Shown here one piece after another: positions 6,995 to 14,022 of a DNA stretch of 16,972 nucleotides. The notes beneath the pieces are model-generated. The model was given only the letters and a program-made list of their open reading frames with translations. It ran no database searches and was not told the origin of the DNA. The position numbers were made by a program, and so were the translations under genes. Every line of letters starts with the position of its first letter. The stretch's first letter is position 1. The stretch covers positions 1 to 16,972 of the forward strand of contig DKLZ01000033.1 in NCBI GenBank assembly GCA_002455955.1. The letters run 5' to 3'. This DNA is from Dehalococcoidia bacterium UBA6627 (lineage in GTDB: Bacteria > Chloroflexota > Dehalococcoidia > UBA2979).

Positions 6995-7756
6995 CTAAAA
7001 GCCGCCGCCGTTGACGTAGATTCGCTGATTCGTCACGTAACTGCCTTCTGGACCAACGAGGTAAAGCACGGCGCTGGCTATGTCTTCTGGTTGGCAAACG
7101 CGACCAAATGGGCTGGAAGCGTCTAACTCGCGGATGTCATCGACGCCACGAGTCGCGCGGACGAGTCGTTTACCCATTTCGGTTTCCACGAGACCAGGTG
7201 CAACGATGTTGACTCGAATACCGTTTGCGCGTTCTTCCTTAGCGAGCGTGAACGCGAGAGCTTCCATTGCAGTCTTAGCCATATTGTACGGTGCACCTCG
7301 AGCACTCAGGCCAGCTGTTGCGCCGGAGGAGATCATGATGATGTCTCCTCGTGTGAGTTCGCGCATCGATGGGAGCAATAGTTGGCTCATATAGAACGAA
7401 CCGAAGGCATGCGTTTCGACAACGCGTCTCATCTCCCCCGGGTCTGTGTCACTTACGGAGTTTCCTCGCGACGCTATGCCTGCGTTGTTCACTAGGATGC
7501 CAATCGGTCCCATCTCCTCCAGAGCCTTCTCAGACATGCTCTCGCATTGTTCCGGGTCAGCGACATCAGCTTGGTAGATTTCTGCTCGACGGCCGAGAGT
7601 ACGTACTTCTTCAGCAAGGGCAGTAGCTGCTGCAGTATCACGAGTGTAGTTGATAGCGACATCGGCTCCTGCCACTGCCAGCCCTCTAGTAATTGCAGCA
7701 CCAATGCCACGTCCACCGCCGGTAACGAGAGCCGTTCTTCCTTCAAGGTTGGTCAT
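6995..7756 (-). CDS. SDR-family oxidoreductase (3-oxoacyl-ACP reductase/FabG-like)
   Basis: A 254-residue classical SDR. It has TGGGRGIG (residues 12-19) for NAD(P) binding, NNAG (90-93), the catalytic serine in MISSG (S143/S144), and Y157-x-x-x-K161. The fourth tetrad position, usually asparagine, appears to be histidine (H116, ETHAFGS). VNGGGF closes the protein as in FabG-like enzymes. ATG 7756 is preferred, with TGGAA 6 bases upstream; earlier in-frame starts at 7768 or 7864 have no ribosome binding site and add a non-conserved basic stretch. It is the first gene of a two-SDR operon. The substrate is unknown: a hydroxyacyl or secondary alcohol is likely given the acyl-CoA genes nearby. 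Confidence 0.9.
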   Translation of the reverse strand: MTNLEGRTALVTGGGRGIGAAITRGLAVAGADVAINYTRDTAAATALAEEVRTLGRRAEIYQADVADPEQCESMSEKALEEMGPIGILVNNAGIASRGNSVSDTDPGEMRRVVETHAFGSFYMSQLLLPSMRELTRGDIIMISSGATAGLSARGAPYNMAKTAMEALAFTLAKEERANGIRVNIVAPGLVETEMGKRLVRATRGVDDIRELDASSPFGRVCQPEDIASAVLYLVGPEGSYVTNQRIYVNGGGF

Positions 7757-7975
7757 AAGTAATTCCATTTCGTGGTTTGTGCATATATTCCGTAGAGTTT
7801 TCCGCAGTCTACGAAGTTGCAGCTTCAAAGTGCGAGTTCCGGTTGATGCCAGCGAGTCTCGCATTGTCTCGTGAACATCGACAAGAGTAGATCTAGTTAG
7901 ATGAGGAATGTAACAGCTAGGCTGCTAGCGCCATGCGACTATTAGGTTGTCGAGGTTGATCCCAGAGTTTCGTTA
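7757..7975 (-). other. Spacer upstream of the SDR pair
   Basis: A 219-bp stretch between the end of the PPOX gene and the first SDR start, both read on the minus strand. A small hairpin (GCTAG 7916-7920, loop GCTG, CTAGC 7925-7929) lies about 46 bases after the PPOX stop. It has no T run, so I do not call it a terminator. I see no gene. A promoter for the SDR pair must lie either here or upstream of the carboxypeptidase gene; no convincing -35/-10 pair stands out. Confidence 0.3.
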
Positions 7976-8398
7976 CTAAACATCTGCCCACCATTCGGTG
8001 GCCCGCTGGATGTGTAGACGAATCAATGGTGCTTCATCAAGAGCCATCATCTTGTACTGACGGTAACGTTTGCGAAGTAATTTGATGCCAGCTTCATGCT
8101 CTTTTCCGGAACCAAGAATTTCGGCGTCTGATTGGAGCATTACCCAACCCAACTGCGACCAGTCATCATCGTAATGGTCAATAATTAACGCTGTGCGAGG
8201 ATTTTCTTCGATGTTACGGATGCGGCGGAGGCGCTTCGTGCGCTTCGGTTTTTCGTCGATCACGGAATATACGTAGGAGTCGGAGACAACGAAACATATA
8301 GGCACAATGTGAGGTGCACCATCAGCACTGACAGTTGCAAGTCGTCCGACCGGGCTTTCCTCGATGAGTTGTTGACCACGTTCACTGAGATCGATCAC
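7976..8398 (-). CDS. PPOX-class probable F420-dependent protein, Rv0121 family
   Basis: A 140-residue split-barrel flavin/F420-binding protein. GTG 8398 is chosen because GAGG lies 7 bases before it. An open frame continues upstream to 8587, but it overlaps the carboxypeptidase gene and lacks family similarity. The sequence GRLATVSADGAPHIVPICF is the N-terminal barrel strand pair. IDEKPKRTKRLRRIRNIEENP, NPRTALIIDHYDDDWSQLGWV and RYRQYK match the Rv0121-type (TIGR03668) subgroup, about 140 residues long. Relatives bind F420, FMN or haem-like cofactors; the reaction is undefined. If truly F420-dependent, the organism must make F420, as Actinobacteria and some Chloroflexi do. It lies 25 bp after the D-Ala-D-Ala carboxypeptidase gene on the same strand, so the two are probably co-transcribed. 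Confidence 0.86.
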   Translation of the reverse strand: MIDLSERGQQLIEESPVGRLATVSADGAPHIVPICFVVSDSYVYSVIDEKPKRTKRLRRIRNIEENPRTALIIDHYDDDWSQLGWVMLQSDAEILGSGKEHEAGIKLLRKRYRQYKMMALDEAPLIRLHIQRATEWWADV

Positions 8399-8423
8399 GC
8401 CAGCACCTCGATGTTTGCGAGTG

Positions 8424-9887
8424 TTAGTCCCAGCTGTGATTGTCGAAGGCCCAATTGAGCAGACTTGTACCTTCTCGGGAATAGTTAGCTGAGTTGAGTA
8501 AGACGACGTAAACACGTTTGCCATTGCGAGTCGCTGACCCAACGAATGTGCGGCCAGCTCCCTCGGTGTAACCGGTCTTGATTCCATCAGCTCCGCTATA
8601 GCTGTAGATGAAGCTATTGATGTTGTACATCGTTAGCTCTCGGTTCCCATCGGCTGTCCAGACTGATGAAGAAACAGCATCACGGAATTCTTCGAGTTGC
8701 ATCCCGTAACGGGCGAGCATCCCCAAGTCATAGGCAGACATGTGGTGGTTATCGGAATCCAAGCCATGGGCATTGGAAAAATGGCTGTCCGTCAAGCCAA
8801 GGCGTAACAGGAGTGTGTTCATCTGATGGACAAATGCTTCATCAGATCCTGCTTGATATCGTCCAATTGCTAATGCTGCATCGTTACCCGAACGCAGCAT
8901 CAGGCCTCGAATAAGATCACGCATCTGGAAGCAATCACCTGGATGGAGTCCCATCACACTGCTTCCATACATGGTGCGACTGTCTACGTCGGAGCCGACC
9001 CAGGCTTCGAGGTCGGTCCCTTCGATGGCAAGTATGGCAGTTGCAATTTTTGTCAAACTAGCCGGCGCGAGCGCGTCGTGAGCATTCTGTTCATAGAGGA
9101 CTGCTCCCGAAGCTTCATCGATAACGATCGCAGCACTCGAGTTCACCTCGGCAGCTCGGATACCAGTGGTGAGGATTGGCGCGCTGCCTGTCGGGATCGG
9201 AGCTGGCAGGAAAGGGTAACGGGCCATTGCTAAGGTGTTTTGGTTAGAGGAAGTACCACAAAACATCATCATCAGGGTTCCGGCAGAGACCTGTTCACCG
9301 CCAAAATAATCAAACCATGCTTGGTTGACGAATGTGGGTGCATTGGGTCGATATCCCATCCATTCACCATCTACCGTGACGAAGAACGAGGTGGCGTTGC
9401 AGCCGTCGGCAAGTGCTGTATTAATAATTCCACTTAACGTGCCTCCACCCCAGCTCTGAATGCTGATTCCATTGTTGGGCAGGGACGATGAGAACCCAGC
9501 ATTGATGGCACTGGTACCACAGCTAGGCACACTAGGGCTTGGTTGCAAGAATTCGTCAGCCATCCAACCGTTGCGGCCGTCGATCGAGACATACTGCCAG
9601 CGATAATCACCTTTAATTTCAGCACCCTGAAGAACTTCTACGACCGAGCCATCAGCGAAGCAATCGAGTCGGTTGCCTTCTGGAGCATCACGGAGTCGTA
9701 GGCAACTCCCGTCGGCGTTAATGATTGCAGTCGTACCAGGTATCAGAGCATTTTCACGAGCAGCTTCGCTGCGATTTGAGGATGTCGGTGTTTGATGCAT
9801 GACAGCTGCTGAAATAGCCGTCGGAATTACGGACATCACCATGCAAATTAGAACAATGAAAAATAAATATCGGGGAGAAATGATCAC
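8424..9887 (-). CDS. D-alanyl-D-alanine carboxypeptidase (S11) with N-terminal SH3-like and extra beta module
   Basis: A 487-residue exported penicillin-binding protein that would trim the terminal D-Ala from peptidoglycan stem peptides. A hydrophobic segment at about residues 7-29 is a signal peptide or anchor. Residues about 50-116 resemble a bacterial SH3 domain (CLRLRDAPEG...NGWMADEFLQ). Residues about 125-212 form a cysteine-containing module with FVTVDGEWMGYRPNAPTFVN. The S11 domain (about 245-487) has S277-L-T-K280, S333-G-N335 and K437-T-G439. The usual C-terminal PBP5 beta domain is missing; the protein ends soon after the catalytic core, so the accessory modules are at the N-terminus. 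The start is GTG 9887, with a weak AAGG 10 bases upstream. That upstream sequence is one arm of a 13-bp inverted repeat. The PPOX gene follows 25 bp downstream. Confidence 0.88.
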   Translation of the reverse strand: MIISPRYLFFIVLICMVMSVIPTAISAAVMHQTPTSSNRSEAARENALIPGTTAIINADGSCLRLRDAPEGNRLDCFADGSVVEVLQGAEIKGDYRWQYVSIDGRNGWMADEFLQPSPSVPSCGTSAINAGFSSSLPNNGISIQSWGGGTLSGIINTALADGCNATSFFVTVDGEWMGYRPNAPTFVNQAWFDYFGGEQVSAGTLMMMFCGTSSNQNTLAMARYPFLPAPIPTGSAPILTTGIRAAEVNSSAAIVIDEASGAVLYEQNAHDALAPASLTKIATAILAIEGTDLEAWVGSDVDSRTMYGSSVMGLHPGDCFQMRDLIRGLMLRSGNDAALAIGRYQAGSDEAFVHQMNTLLLRLGLTDSHFSNAHGLDSDNHHMSAYDLGMLARYGMQLEEFRDAVSSSVWTADGNRELTMYNINSFIYSYSGADGIKTGYTEGAGRTFVGSATRNGKRVYVVLLNSANYSREGTSLLNWAFDNHSWD

Positions 9888-9889
9888 TG

Positions 9890-10044
9890 GACCATCGCCT
9901 TGCGAATGCCCGCCACGAACAATGATACGACATAAGAACGCTAGCGGTGTAGTTACCAGCGCTATATTAAATGACAGTGGTAGCGCTCAATATTTGCCAA
10001 ATTTGGGTAACTGGCTTCTGCTGCAACGCTACAAGGCGATGGTC
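9890..10044. repeat. 13-bp inverted repeat enclosing further nested repeats in a divergent spacer
   Basis: GACCATCGCCTTG at 9890-9902 is the exact reverse complement of CAAGGCGATGGTC at 10032-10044. Nested inside are AGTTACC 9951-9957 with GGTAACT 10006-10012, and two copies of the self-complementary AGCGCT (9958-9963 and 9982-9987). The left arm lies 2 bases from the carboxypeptidase start codon and covers its AAGG; the right arm lies 54 bases before the acyl-CoA synthetase start. Read outwards, both genes are preceded by the same 13-base word. It may be a paired operator, or the arms could fold in the carboxypeptidase 5' leader and mask its start. Confidence 0.55.
9997..10006. repeat. Palindrome CCAAATTTGG, operator-like
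   Basis: A perfect 10-bp palindrome in the middle of the carboxypeptidase/acyl-CoA synthetase spacer. It overlaps by one base the GGTAACT arm of the nested repeat. A TTGACA at 10060-10065, a perfect -35 match, lies 53 bases further on and would serve the acyl-CoA synthetase, though no good -10 follows at 17 bases. A regulator-binding role is plausible but unproven. Confidence 0.35.
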
Positions 10045-10098
10045 GTGCTAGTTTCACAGTTGACAGTTTAAATGGAAATTAGAAGGCTGAGGTGATCC

Positions 10099-11796
10099 GT
10101 GGATGCCAACACGTTACCGCAGATGTTGTCACGCAGTGCTGCGATTTATCCGGGCCGTATGGCATTCCGTGCACCATGGGGTGACGGAGCTCTCGAATCA
10201 ATTACCTTTTCAGAACTCGGTCGACGTGCAGTAGGTGCTGCCGAGGAACTTGCTGCTGACGTAGACGTTGGTGACTTTGTCCTGATTGGTGGTCGAAATT
10301 CGTTGCCATGGGTGGTCGGATTTTTTGGCGTGTTAGTAAGGGGTGGAATTCCGGTTCCCGTAGACACCGAGATGCCAGAGGCAGCACTGAGCTCGATTGT
10401 AGATGAGCTGAATCCTGCAGCGGTAATTGGCGACGAGGATTTTCTTGCAAGGGTGTCAGAGCGGGATACTCGGCGGATCTCATTCACCGATGTACACGAA
10501 TGGCCGGAATCAAGTGGTGCTATCGTTCGCGACCCAAAGCCTGATCCGGATGGGTTGGCGCTGCTTTTGTATACCGGAGGTACTACAGGAAGACCCAAAG
10601 GAGTGATGCTGAGCCATCGCAACCTTATTGCGGCGGTCGAATCCGGTATCGCTACGGCTGAGCTTCGTGAACCGGATGTATTGTTCGTAGTTCTACCCTT
10701 ATTTCATGTTTTCCCTCTGACAACAGGTTGTATAGCACCGATCGTGGCTGGTGTTCCGGCTGAATTGGAATACAGATTGTTGCACGTCGCGCAGCGCGCC
10801 GCCGAGACGCCTCCTACCATTTTTCTTGGTGTCCCATCTTTGTTTGAGGCGCTCTTAAGGCAGATTCGGAGAAATGCTCAGGGGGGAATTCGGGGCGCAT
10901 ATTTCTCAGCTGCGAGTTGGTTTAACGCACTTTTAATAAGAACTGTGGGAGTAAATCTCGGACGGGTACTATTTCGACCCGTGCAAAAGGCGTTAGGAGG
11001 GCGCTTGCGGTTTATGGTAAGCGGTGGCTCACGCCTCGACCCGGAAGTTCATCGAGGGATGATGGCTATAGGATTGCCAGTTATCCAAGGCTACGGGCTA
11101 AGCGAAGCGGCAGCTGTAGTATCGGCGCAACGGTTTAATCATGGTGAATTTTGGTGGCGCGCCCGAGGTTATTGGAGAAATGTTGGTTCGGTTGGACCGG
11201 CTGCTGAAGGGGTTACTGTTTCGATCTCACCACATGAGAGTTCTAAAGGTCATGGGGAGGGTGAGCTGACTGTGCAGGGTCCGAACGTGATGATGGGTTA
11301 CTACCAGAGACCTGATGATACGAAACTGATGATCCAAGATGGATTACTTCAAACCGGCGATATAGCTCGTATCGACAACGATGGCAGCATCTGGATCACC
11401 GGGCGCGCTAGTCTTGTCATTAGTATGCCGAACGGTAAGCTGGTGAATCTGGAGACATTCGAAGCTCAGTTATCGCAGGCAACAGAGATTGGACAAGTAC
11501 GACTGACCATTGAGCAAGAGCCTAAATGGCAGTTGATCGCAACAGTATTTCCGTCAATTGATGCTTTGGTCGATGGAAATATCGAAAACAATAACGACTT
11601 GCACCGGTTGATGCGTGAGGTAGTACGGAGGCAATCGCTCTCTTTGCCTTCCTGGCTGCGTGTGGACGAGGTGCGTCTAGTTGATGAGACACTTCCAGTA
11701 ACACGTCTTGGAAAACTGCGGAGGGTTGAATTGCCCGACCACTCCTTTGATTTCGACCACTGGAGTGCGGCGGCACTTGAACTTTCGCAATCTTAA
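10099..11796 (+). CDS. AMP-binding long-chain fatty-acyl-CoA synthetase-like enzyme
   Basis: A 565-residue adenylate-forming enzyme of the ANL superfamily that would activate a carboxylic acid as acyl-AMP and then acyl-CoA. GTG 10099 has GAGG 6 bases upstream. The phosphate loop YTGGTTGRPKG spans residues 158-168, LFHVFPL starts at 201, and MVSGGSRLD at 306. The A5 motif is GYGLSEAA (331-338), with serine where threonine is usual. TGD is at 419-421 and ITGR at 433-436. The catalytic lysine is K539 in TRLGKL. The hinge region, normally GRxKDxIxxxGxNVxPxxIE, is altered to GRASLVISMPNGKLVNLETFE. The overall order and the LFRPV...LGGRLRFMVSGG block match long-chain acyl-CoA synthetases. No membrane segment is clear. 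It is transcribed alone, diverging from the carboxypeptidase gene. The acid it uses is unknown. Confidence 0.88.
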   Translation: MDANTLPQMLSRSAAIYPGRMAFRAPWGDGALESITFSELGRRAVGAAEELAADVDVGDFVLIGGRNSLPWVVGFFGVLVRGGIPVPVDTEMPEAALSSIVDELNPAAVIGDEDFLARVSERDTRRISFTDVHEWPESSGAIVRDPKPDPDGLALLLYTGGTTGRPKGVMLSHRNLIAAVESGIATAELREPDVLFVVLPLFHVFPLTTGCIAPIVAGVPAELEYRLLHVAQRAAETPPTIFLGVPSLFEALLRQIRRNAQGGIRGAYFSAASWFNALLIRTVGVNLGRVLFRPVQKALGGRLRFMVSGGSRLDPEVHRGMMAIGLPVIQGYGLSEAAAVVSAQRFNHGEFWWRARGYWRNVGSVGPAAEGVTVSISPHESSKGHGEGELTVQGPNVMMGYYQRPDDTKLMIQDGLLQTGDIARIDNDGSIWITGRASLVISMPNGKLVNLETFEAQLSQATEIGQVRLTIEQEPKWQLIATVFPSIDALVDGNIENNNDLHRLMREVVRRQSLSLPSWLRVDEVRLVDETLPVTRLGKLRRVELPDHSFDFDHWSAAALELSQS

Positions 11797-11819
11797 TAAT
11801 GTTTCGTGCGCAGGAAAAT

Positions 11820-11839
11820 CCGTAAAGTTAGAGTTACGG
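11820..11839. terminator. Weak hairpin between convergent genes
   Basis: CCGTAA (11820-11825) and TTACGG (11834-11839) form a perfect 6-bp stem with an 8-base loop, between the convergent acyl-CoA synthetase and glyoxalase-II-like genes. It overlaps the stop codon of the latter. There is no T run on either side, so intrinsic termination is doubtful. The position between convergent ends is the main argument. Confidence 0.25.
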
Positions 11840-12499
11840 CTGGTTTAGCCAGTCGCGGATAAATGGATTCGAAGCGCGCTCGTCACCGATTGAAGTCTCC
11901 TGCATGTGTCCTGGAAGTACCGTTGTGTCATCAGGCAATGCAAGCAGTTTGTCGCAGATGCTGCGCATTTCCTGTTCGAAGTCACCACCAGGAAGGTCAG
12001 TACGGCCTATCGATCCCCGAAAGAGTGTGTCACCGCTAAAGAGTAGGCCTTCATCCGAGTAGTAACTGACCGATCCGGCTGTGTGGCCGGGAGTTTCGAT
12101 TGCTCGTAGTCGCAAACCCGCTACTTCAATGATATCGCCGTCGATTACGAACTGATCGGGGTCTGGTGGTGGAGCCTCTACGTCAAATCCGTAACGCTCT
12201 GCGGCATTCTGCCAGCCGGTACGAAGTAATTCGAGGTCTGATTCATGTAAGAGAAAATTGGCACCAGTCTCGTTATGCACACCGGAGACGCCGAGAATGT
12301 GGTCAACGTGTGCGTGCGAATTGATGATGTATTTAATCGAGACACCCATGTCTTTCGCGAGTGCGATGATTTCTTGCGGTTGATCGCCGGGATCGATACA
12401 GATTGCTTCACCAGATCGTCGGTTGCCGACGACCCAGCAGTTTTCCTGAAATACTCCGACGACGATGCCTCGAACCATGAGCTCGTTTGTTACTTCCAT
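11834..12499 (-). CDS. MBL-fold hydrolase, glyoxalase II-like (YcbL type)
   Basis: A 221-residue metallo-beta-lactamase-fold protein of the glyoxalase-II branch, which hydrolyses S-acyl thiols or related thioesters. Ligands are H62-x-H64-x-D66-H67, H139 in TPGHTAGS, D157 in SGDTLFRGSIGRTD and H198 in LPGHMQET. The GRTDLPGG block is characteristic. Length (about 210-220) fits the small YcbL-type enzymes, which lack the C-terminal glutathione-binding domain of classical GloB. No ribosome binding site precedes ATG 12499. ATG 12478, eight residues in and just before VRGIVVGVFQENCWVVG, is a fair alternative start. It is a single gene, divergent from NIPSNAP and convergent with the acyl-CoA synthetase gene. 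Confidence 0.87.
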   Translation of the reverse strand: MEVTNELMVRGIVVGVFQENCWVVGNRRSGEAICIDPGDQPQEIIALAKDMGVSIKYIINSHAHVDHILGVSGVHNETGANFLLHESDLELLRTGWQNAAERYGFDVEAPPPDPDQFVIDGDIIEVAGLRLRAIETPGHTAGSVSYYSDEGLLFSGDTLFRGSIGRTDLPGGDFEQEMRSICDKLLALPDDTTVLPGHMQETSIGDERASNPFIRDWLNQP

Positions 12500-12627
12500 C
12501 TAATGACAGTCGCTCGCTCAGTGACGCGAGTCAAGTCAGCGTGCAGTGTCAACAGAATTAAGTGGGCGCACACGTTTCAATGTGAAGATATTCTTTACCT
12601 TCATGTGAGTTGCTAATGGAGGTGACT

Positions 12628-12942
12628 ATGATTGTCGACGTGCGCACCTACAATATCGCGCCTCGTAAGATGGACAGCTATCTCGAGCTGTTCGAGCAGT
12701 ACGCGTTACCAGTGCAGAGAAAATATATTGGGGAACCACTTGGCTACTTTGTTACGGTCAGCGGCACGCTTAATCAGGTGATTCACATGTGGGGCTTTGA
12801 AAGTCTGGCTGATCTCGAAGTACGCCGTGCCAAACGTGATGCGGATCCGGCATGGGCCGACTACTTGGTGCGAACAGAAGGATTGGTTGTAAGTCAACAA
12901 AACAACCTGACGCGTCCTACAGAATGGTCTGTAATTCGATGA
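12628..12942 (+). CDS. NIPSNAP family protein
   Basis: A 104-residue dimeric alpha-beta-barrel protein. ATG 12628 is fixed by GGAGG at 12618-12622; an upstream TTG at 12610 in the same frame is discounted because it lies before that ribosome binding site. The opening IVDVRTYNIAPRKMDSYLELFE, the mid-part GYFVTVSGTLNQVIHMWGFESLADLEVRR and the final W are standard for the family (about 100-110 residues). Bacterial members occur beside aromatic or terpenoid degradation genes and may be small oxygenases or carriers, but no reaction is established. It stands alone here, in a divergent arrangement with the glyoxalase-II-like gene. An imperfect -10-like TATTCT lies at 12589-12594. Confidence 0.88.
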   Translation: MIVDVRTYNIAPRKMDSYLELFEQYALPVQRKYIGEPLGYFVTVSGTLNQVIHMWGFESLADLEVRRAKRDADPAWADYLVRTEGLVVSQQNNLTRPTEWSVIR

Positions 12943-13000
12943 GCAATTTCATCGCGAATCAGTGGATAAACTTTTATGGCATTTTGCCTTGCGAGTATCG

Positions 13001-13960
13001 TTAGAATGCTGCAGCAATAGCATTAGCCACTGGTAGGCCGGTGGCTATTACTATCCAGTTGCGGCCCTTGTCATGAGATGCCCAGACTTTGTCCCCTGCC
13101 GAGATGAAGGCAGTGTCTTCAGAGTCCCATAGACGCGTAACGCATGGCATCTGAGGCCATTCTGCAATTGCATCTGCTTCTGGTTCATCCTCGGAGTGTT
13201 TTCTCGAGTTTTCCTCCTCGGGTAAAAAGCGTGACCAGCTCACACCGCCGTTGGGCGAGCGAAAAATTGCACCGTCTATTCCCGGAGCTTGTCGTGCTGC
13301 AGCGAATAGTAATACATCAGGTGTGCCTGGAAGCACAGCAATCGATCCACCCCAAGAGCGGTCGAGGCCTCCAAGAGATTGAACCCAGCTGAAGCCACCG
13401 TCGTCTGAGCGATAAATTCCGGTACCGGTCGATGCGAACAGACGGTCCTGTTGTTCAGGATGTTCCTGCAATTGGTGAAGCAACGGGTCGAGACCATCCG
13501 ATCGCTCAAGCCATGTTTCACCATTGTCGCGAGTGAACCAAGTAGCACCTCCAGCGATACCAACCAACATGCCTTCTTTAGGGAAGAGCACACCCGCCAC
13601 ATAGGGGTTTTGCTGACCTTTAGGTGCTTTGATTTGGCGATGTTTTATGACGTTTTGCAGGCCATGGATTTCGCGCCAGTTGTCACCGCGATCGTCTGAG
13701 CGATGGAGGTGTGCACCGTGAGTGCCTACCCATAGGACACCGTCGGGACCGATTCGACCGAAACTAGCGTTGCCAGTCCAAGATTGATTCCAGGCTGCAC
13801 CATCAAAAACCCAAACACCTTCACCAGGTGAAACGGCGATCGCGAGGTCACCGCGGTAATCGACACTGGTCATCGGTGTACTTTTGACAGCGTGTATAGG
13901 CTTCTCACCTGGGATTACCTGAAGCAAACCACTGTCTACAGCGAGTAAGATTCCCAGCAT
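13001..13960 (-). CDS. Asp-box (BNR/sialidase-like) beta-propeller protein
   Basis: A 319-residue protein with five Asp-box repeats of the SxDxGxxW kind: residues 88-95 (SDDRGDNW), 143-150 (TRDNGETW), 185-192 (SDDGGFSW), 235-242 (SPNGGVSW) and 295-302 (SHDKGRNW). Spacing is 42-60 residues, which predicts a beta-propeller as in sialidases, VPS10 and Ycf48-like proteins. The catalytic arginine triad and FRIP motif of sialidases are not seen, so I infer a scaffold or binding role rather than glycosidase activity. There is no signal peptide. Blade 4 carries a charged insert (EEENSRKHSEDEPEADA). The ATG at 13960 has no ribosome binding site, only an A/T-rich leader. It lies 62 bp after the Sir2 gene on the same strand and may be co-transcribed with it. 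Confidence 0.76.
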   Translation of the reverse strand: MLGILLAVDSGLLQVIPGEKPIHAVKSTPMTSVDYRGDLAIAVSPGEGVWVFDGAAWNQSWTGNASFGRIGPDGVLWVGTHGAHLHRSDDRGDNWREIHGLQNVIKHRQIKAPKGQQNPYVAGVLFPKEGMLVGIAGGATWFTRDNGETWLERSDGLDPLLHQLQEHPEQQDRLFASTGTGIYRSDDGGFSWVQSLGGLDRSWGGSIAVLPGTPDVLLFAAARQAPGIDGAIFRSPNGGVSWSRFLPEEENSRKHSEDEPEADAIAEWPQMPCVTRLWDSEDTAFISAGDKVWASHDKGRNWIVIATGLPVANAIAAAF

Positions 13961-14022
13961 CGTTATTTATTTATCTTCGCGGGCATTATCTAGCTCGTTT
14001 CGTCGCTTATTGGTTTATCTGA

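Noticed and set aside
7916..7929. Hairpin GCTAG-GCTG-CTAGC as terminator of the PPOX transcript
   Set aside because: The stem is only 5 bp, with no T run after it on the minus strand.
8399..8587. N-terminal extension of the PPOX protein overlapping the carboxypeptidase gene
   Set aside because: It lies in a shifted frame over conserved carboxypeptidase sequence, is unlike the family, and GTG 8398 has its own GAGG site.
9799..10071. Plus-strand 90-codon open frame across the carboxypeptidase start and spacer
   Set aside because: It is antisense to the signal peptide region, has no recognisable domain and no ribosome binding site.
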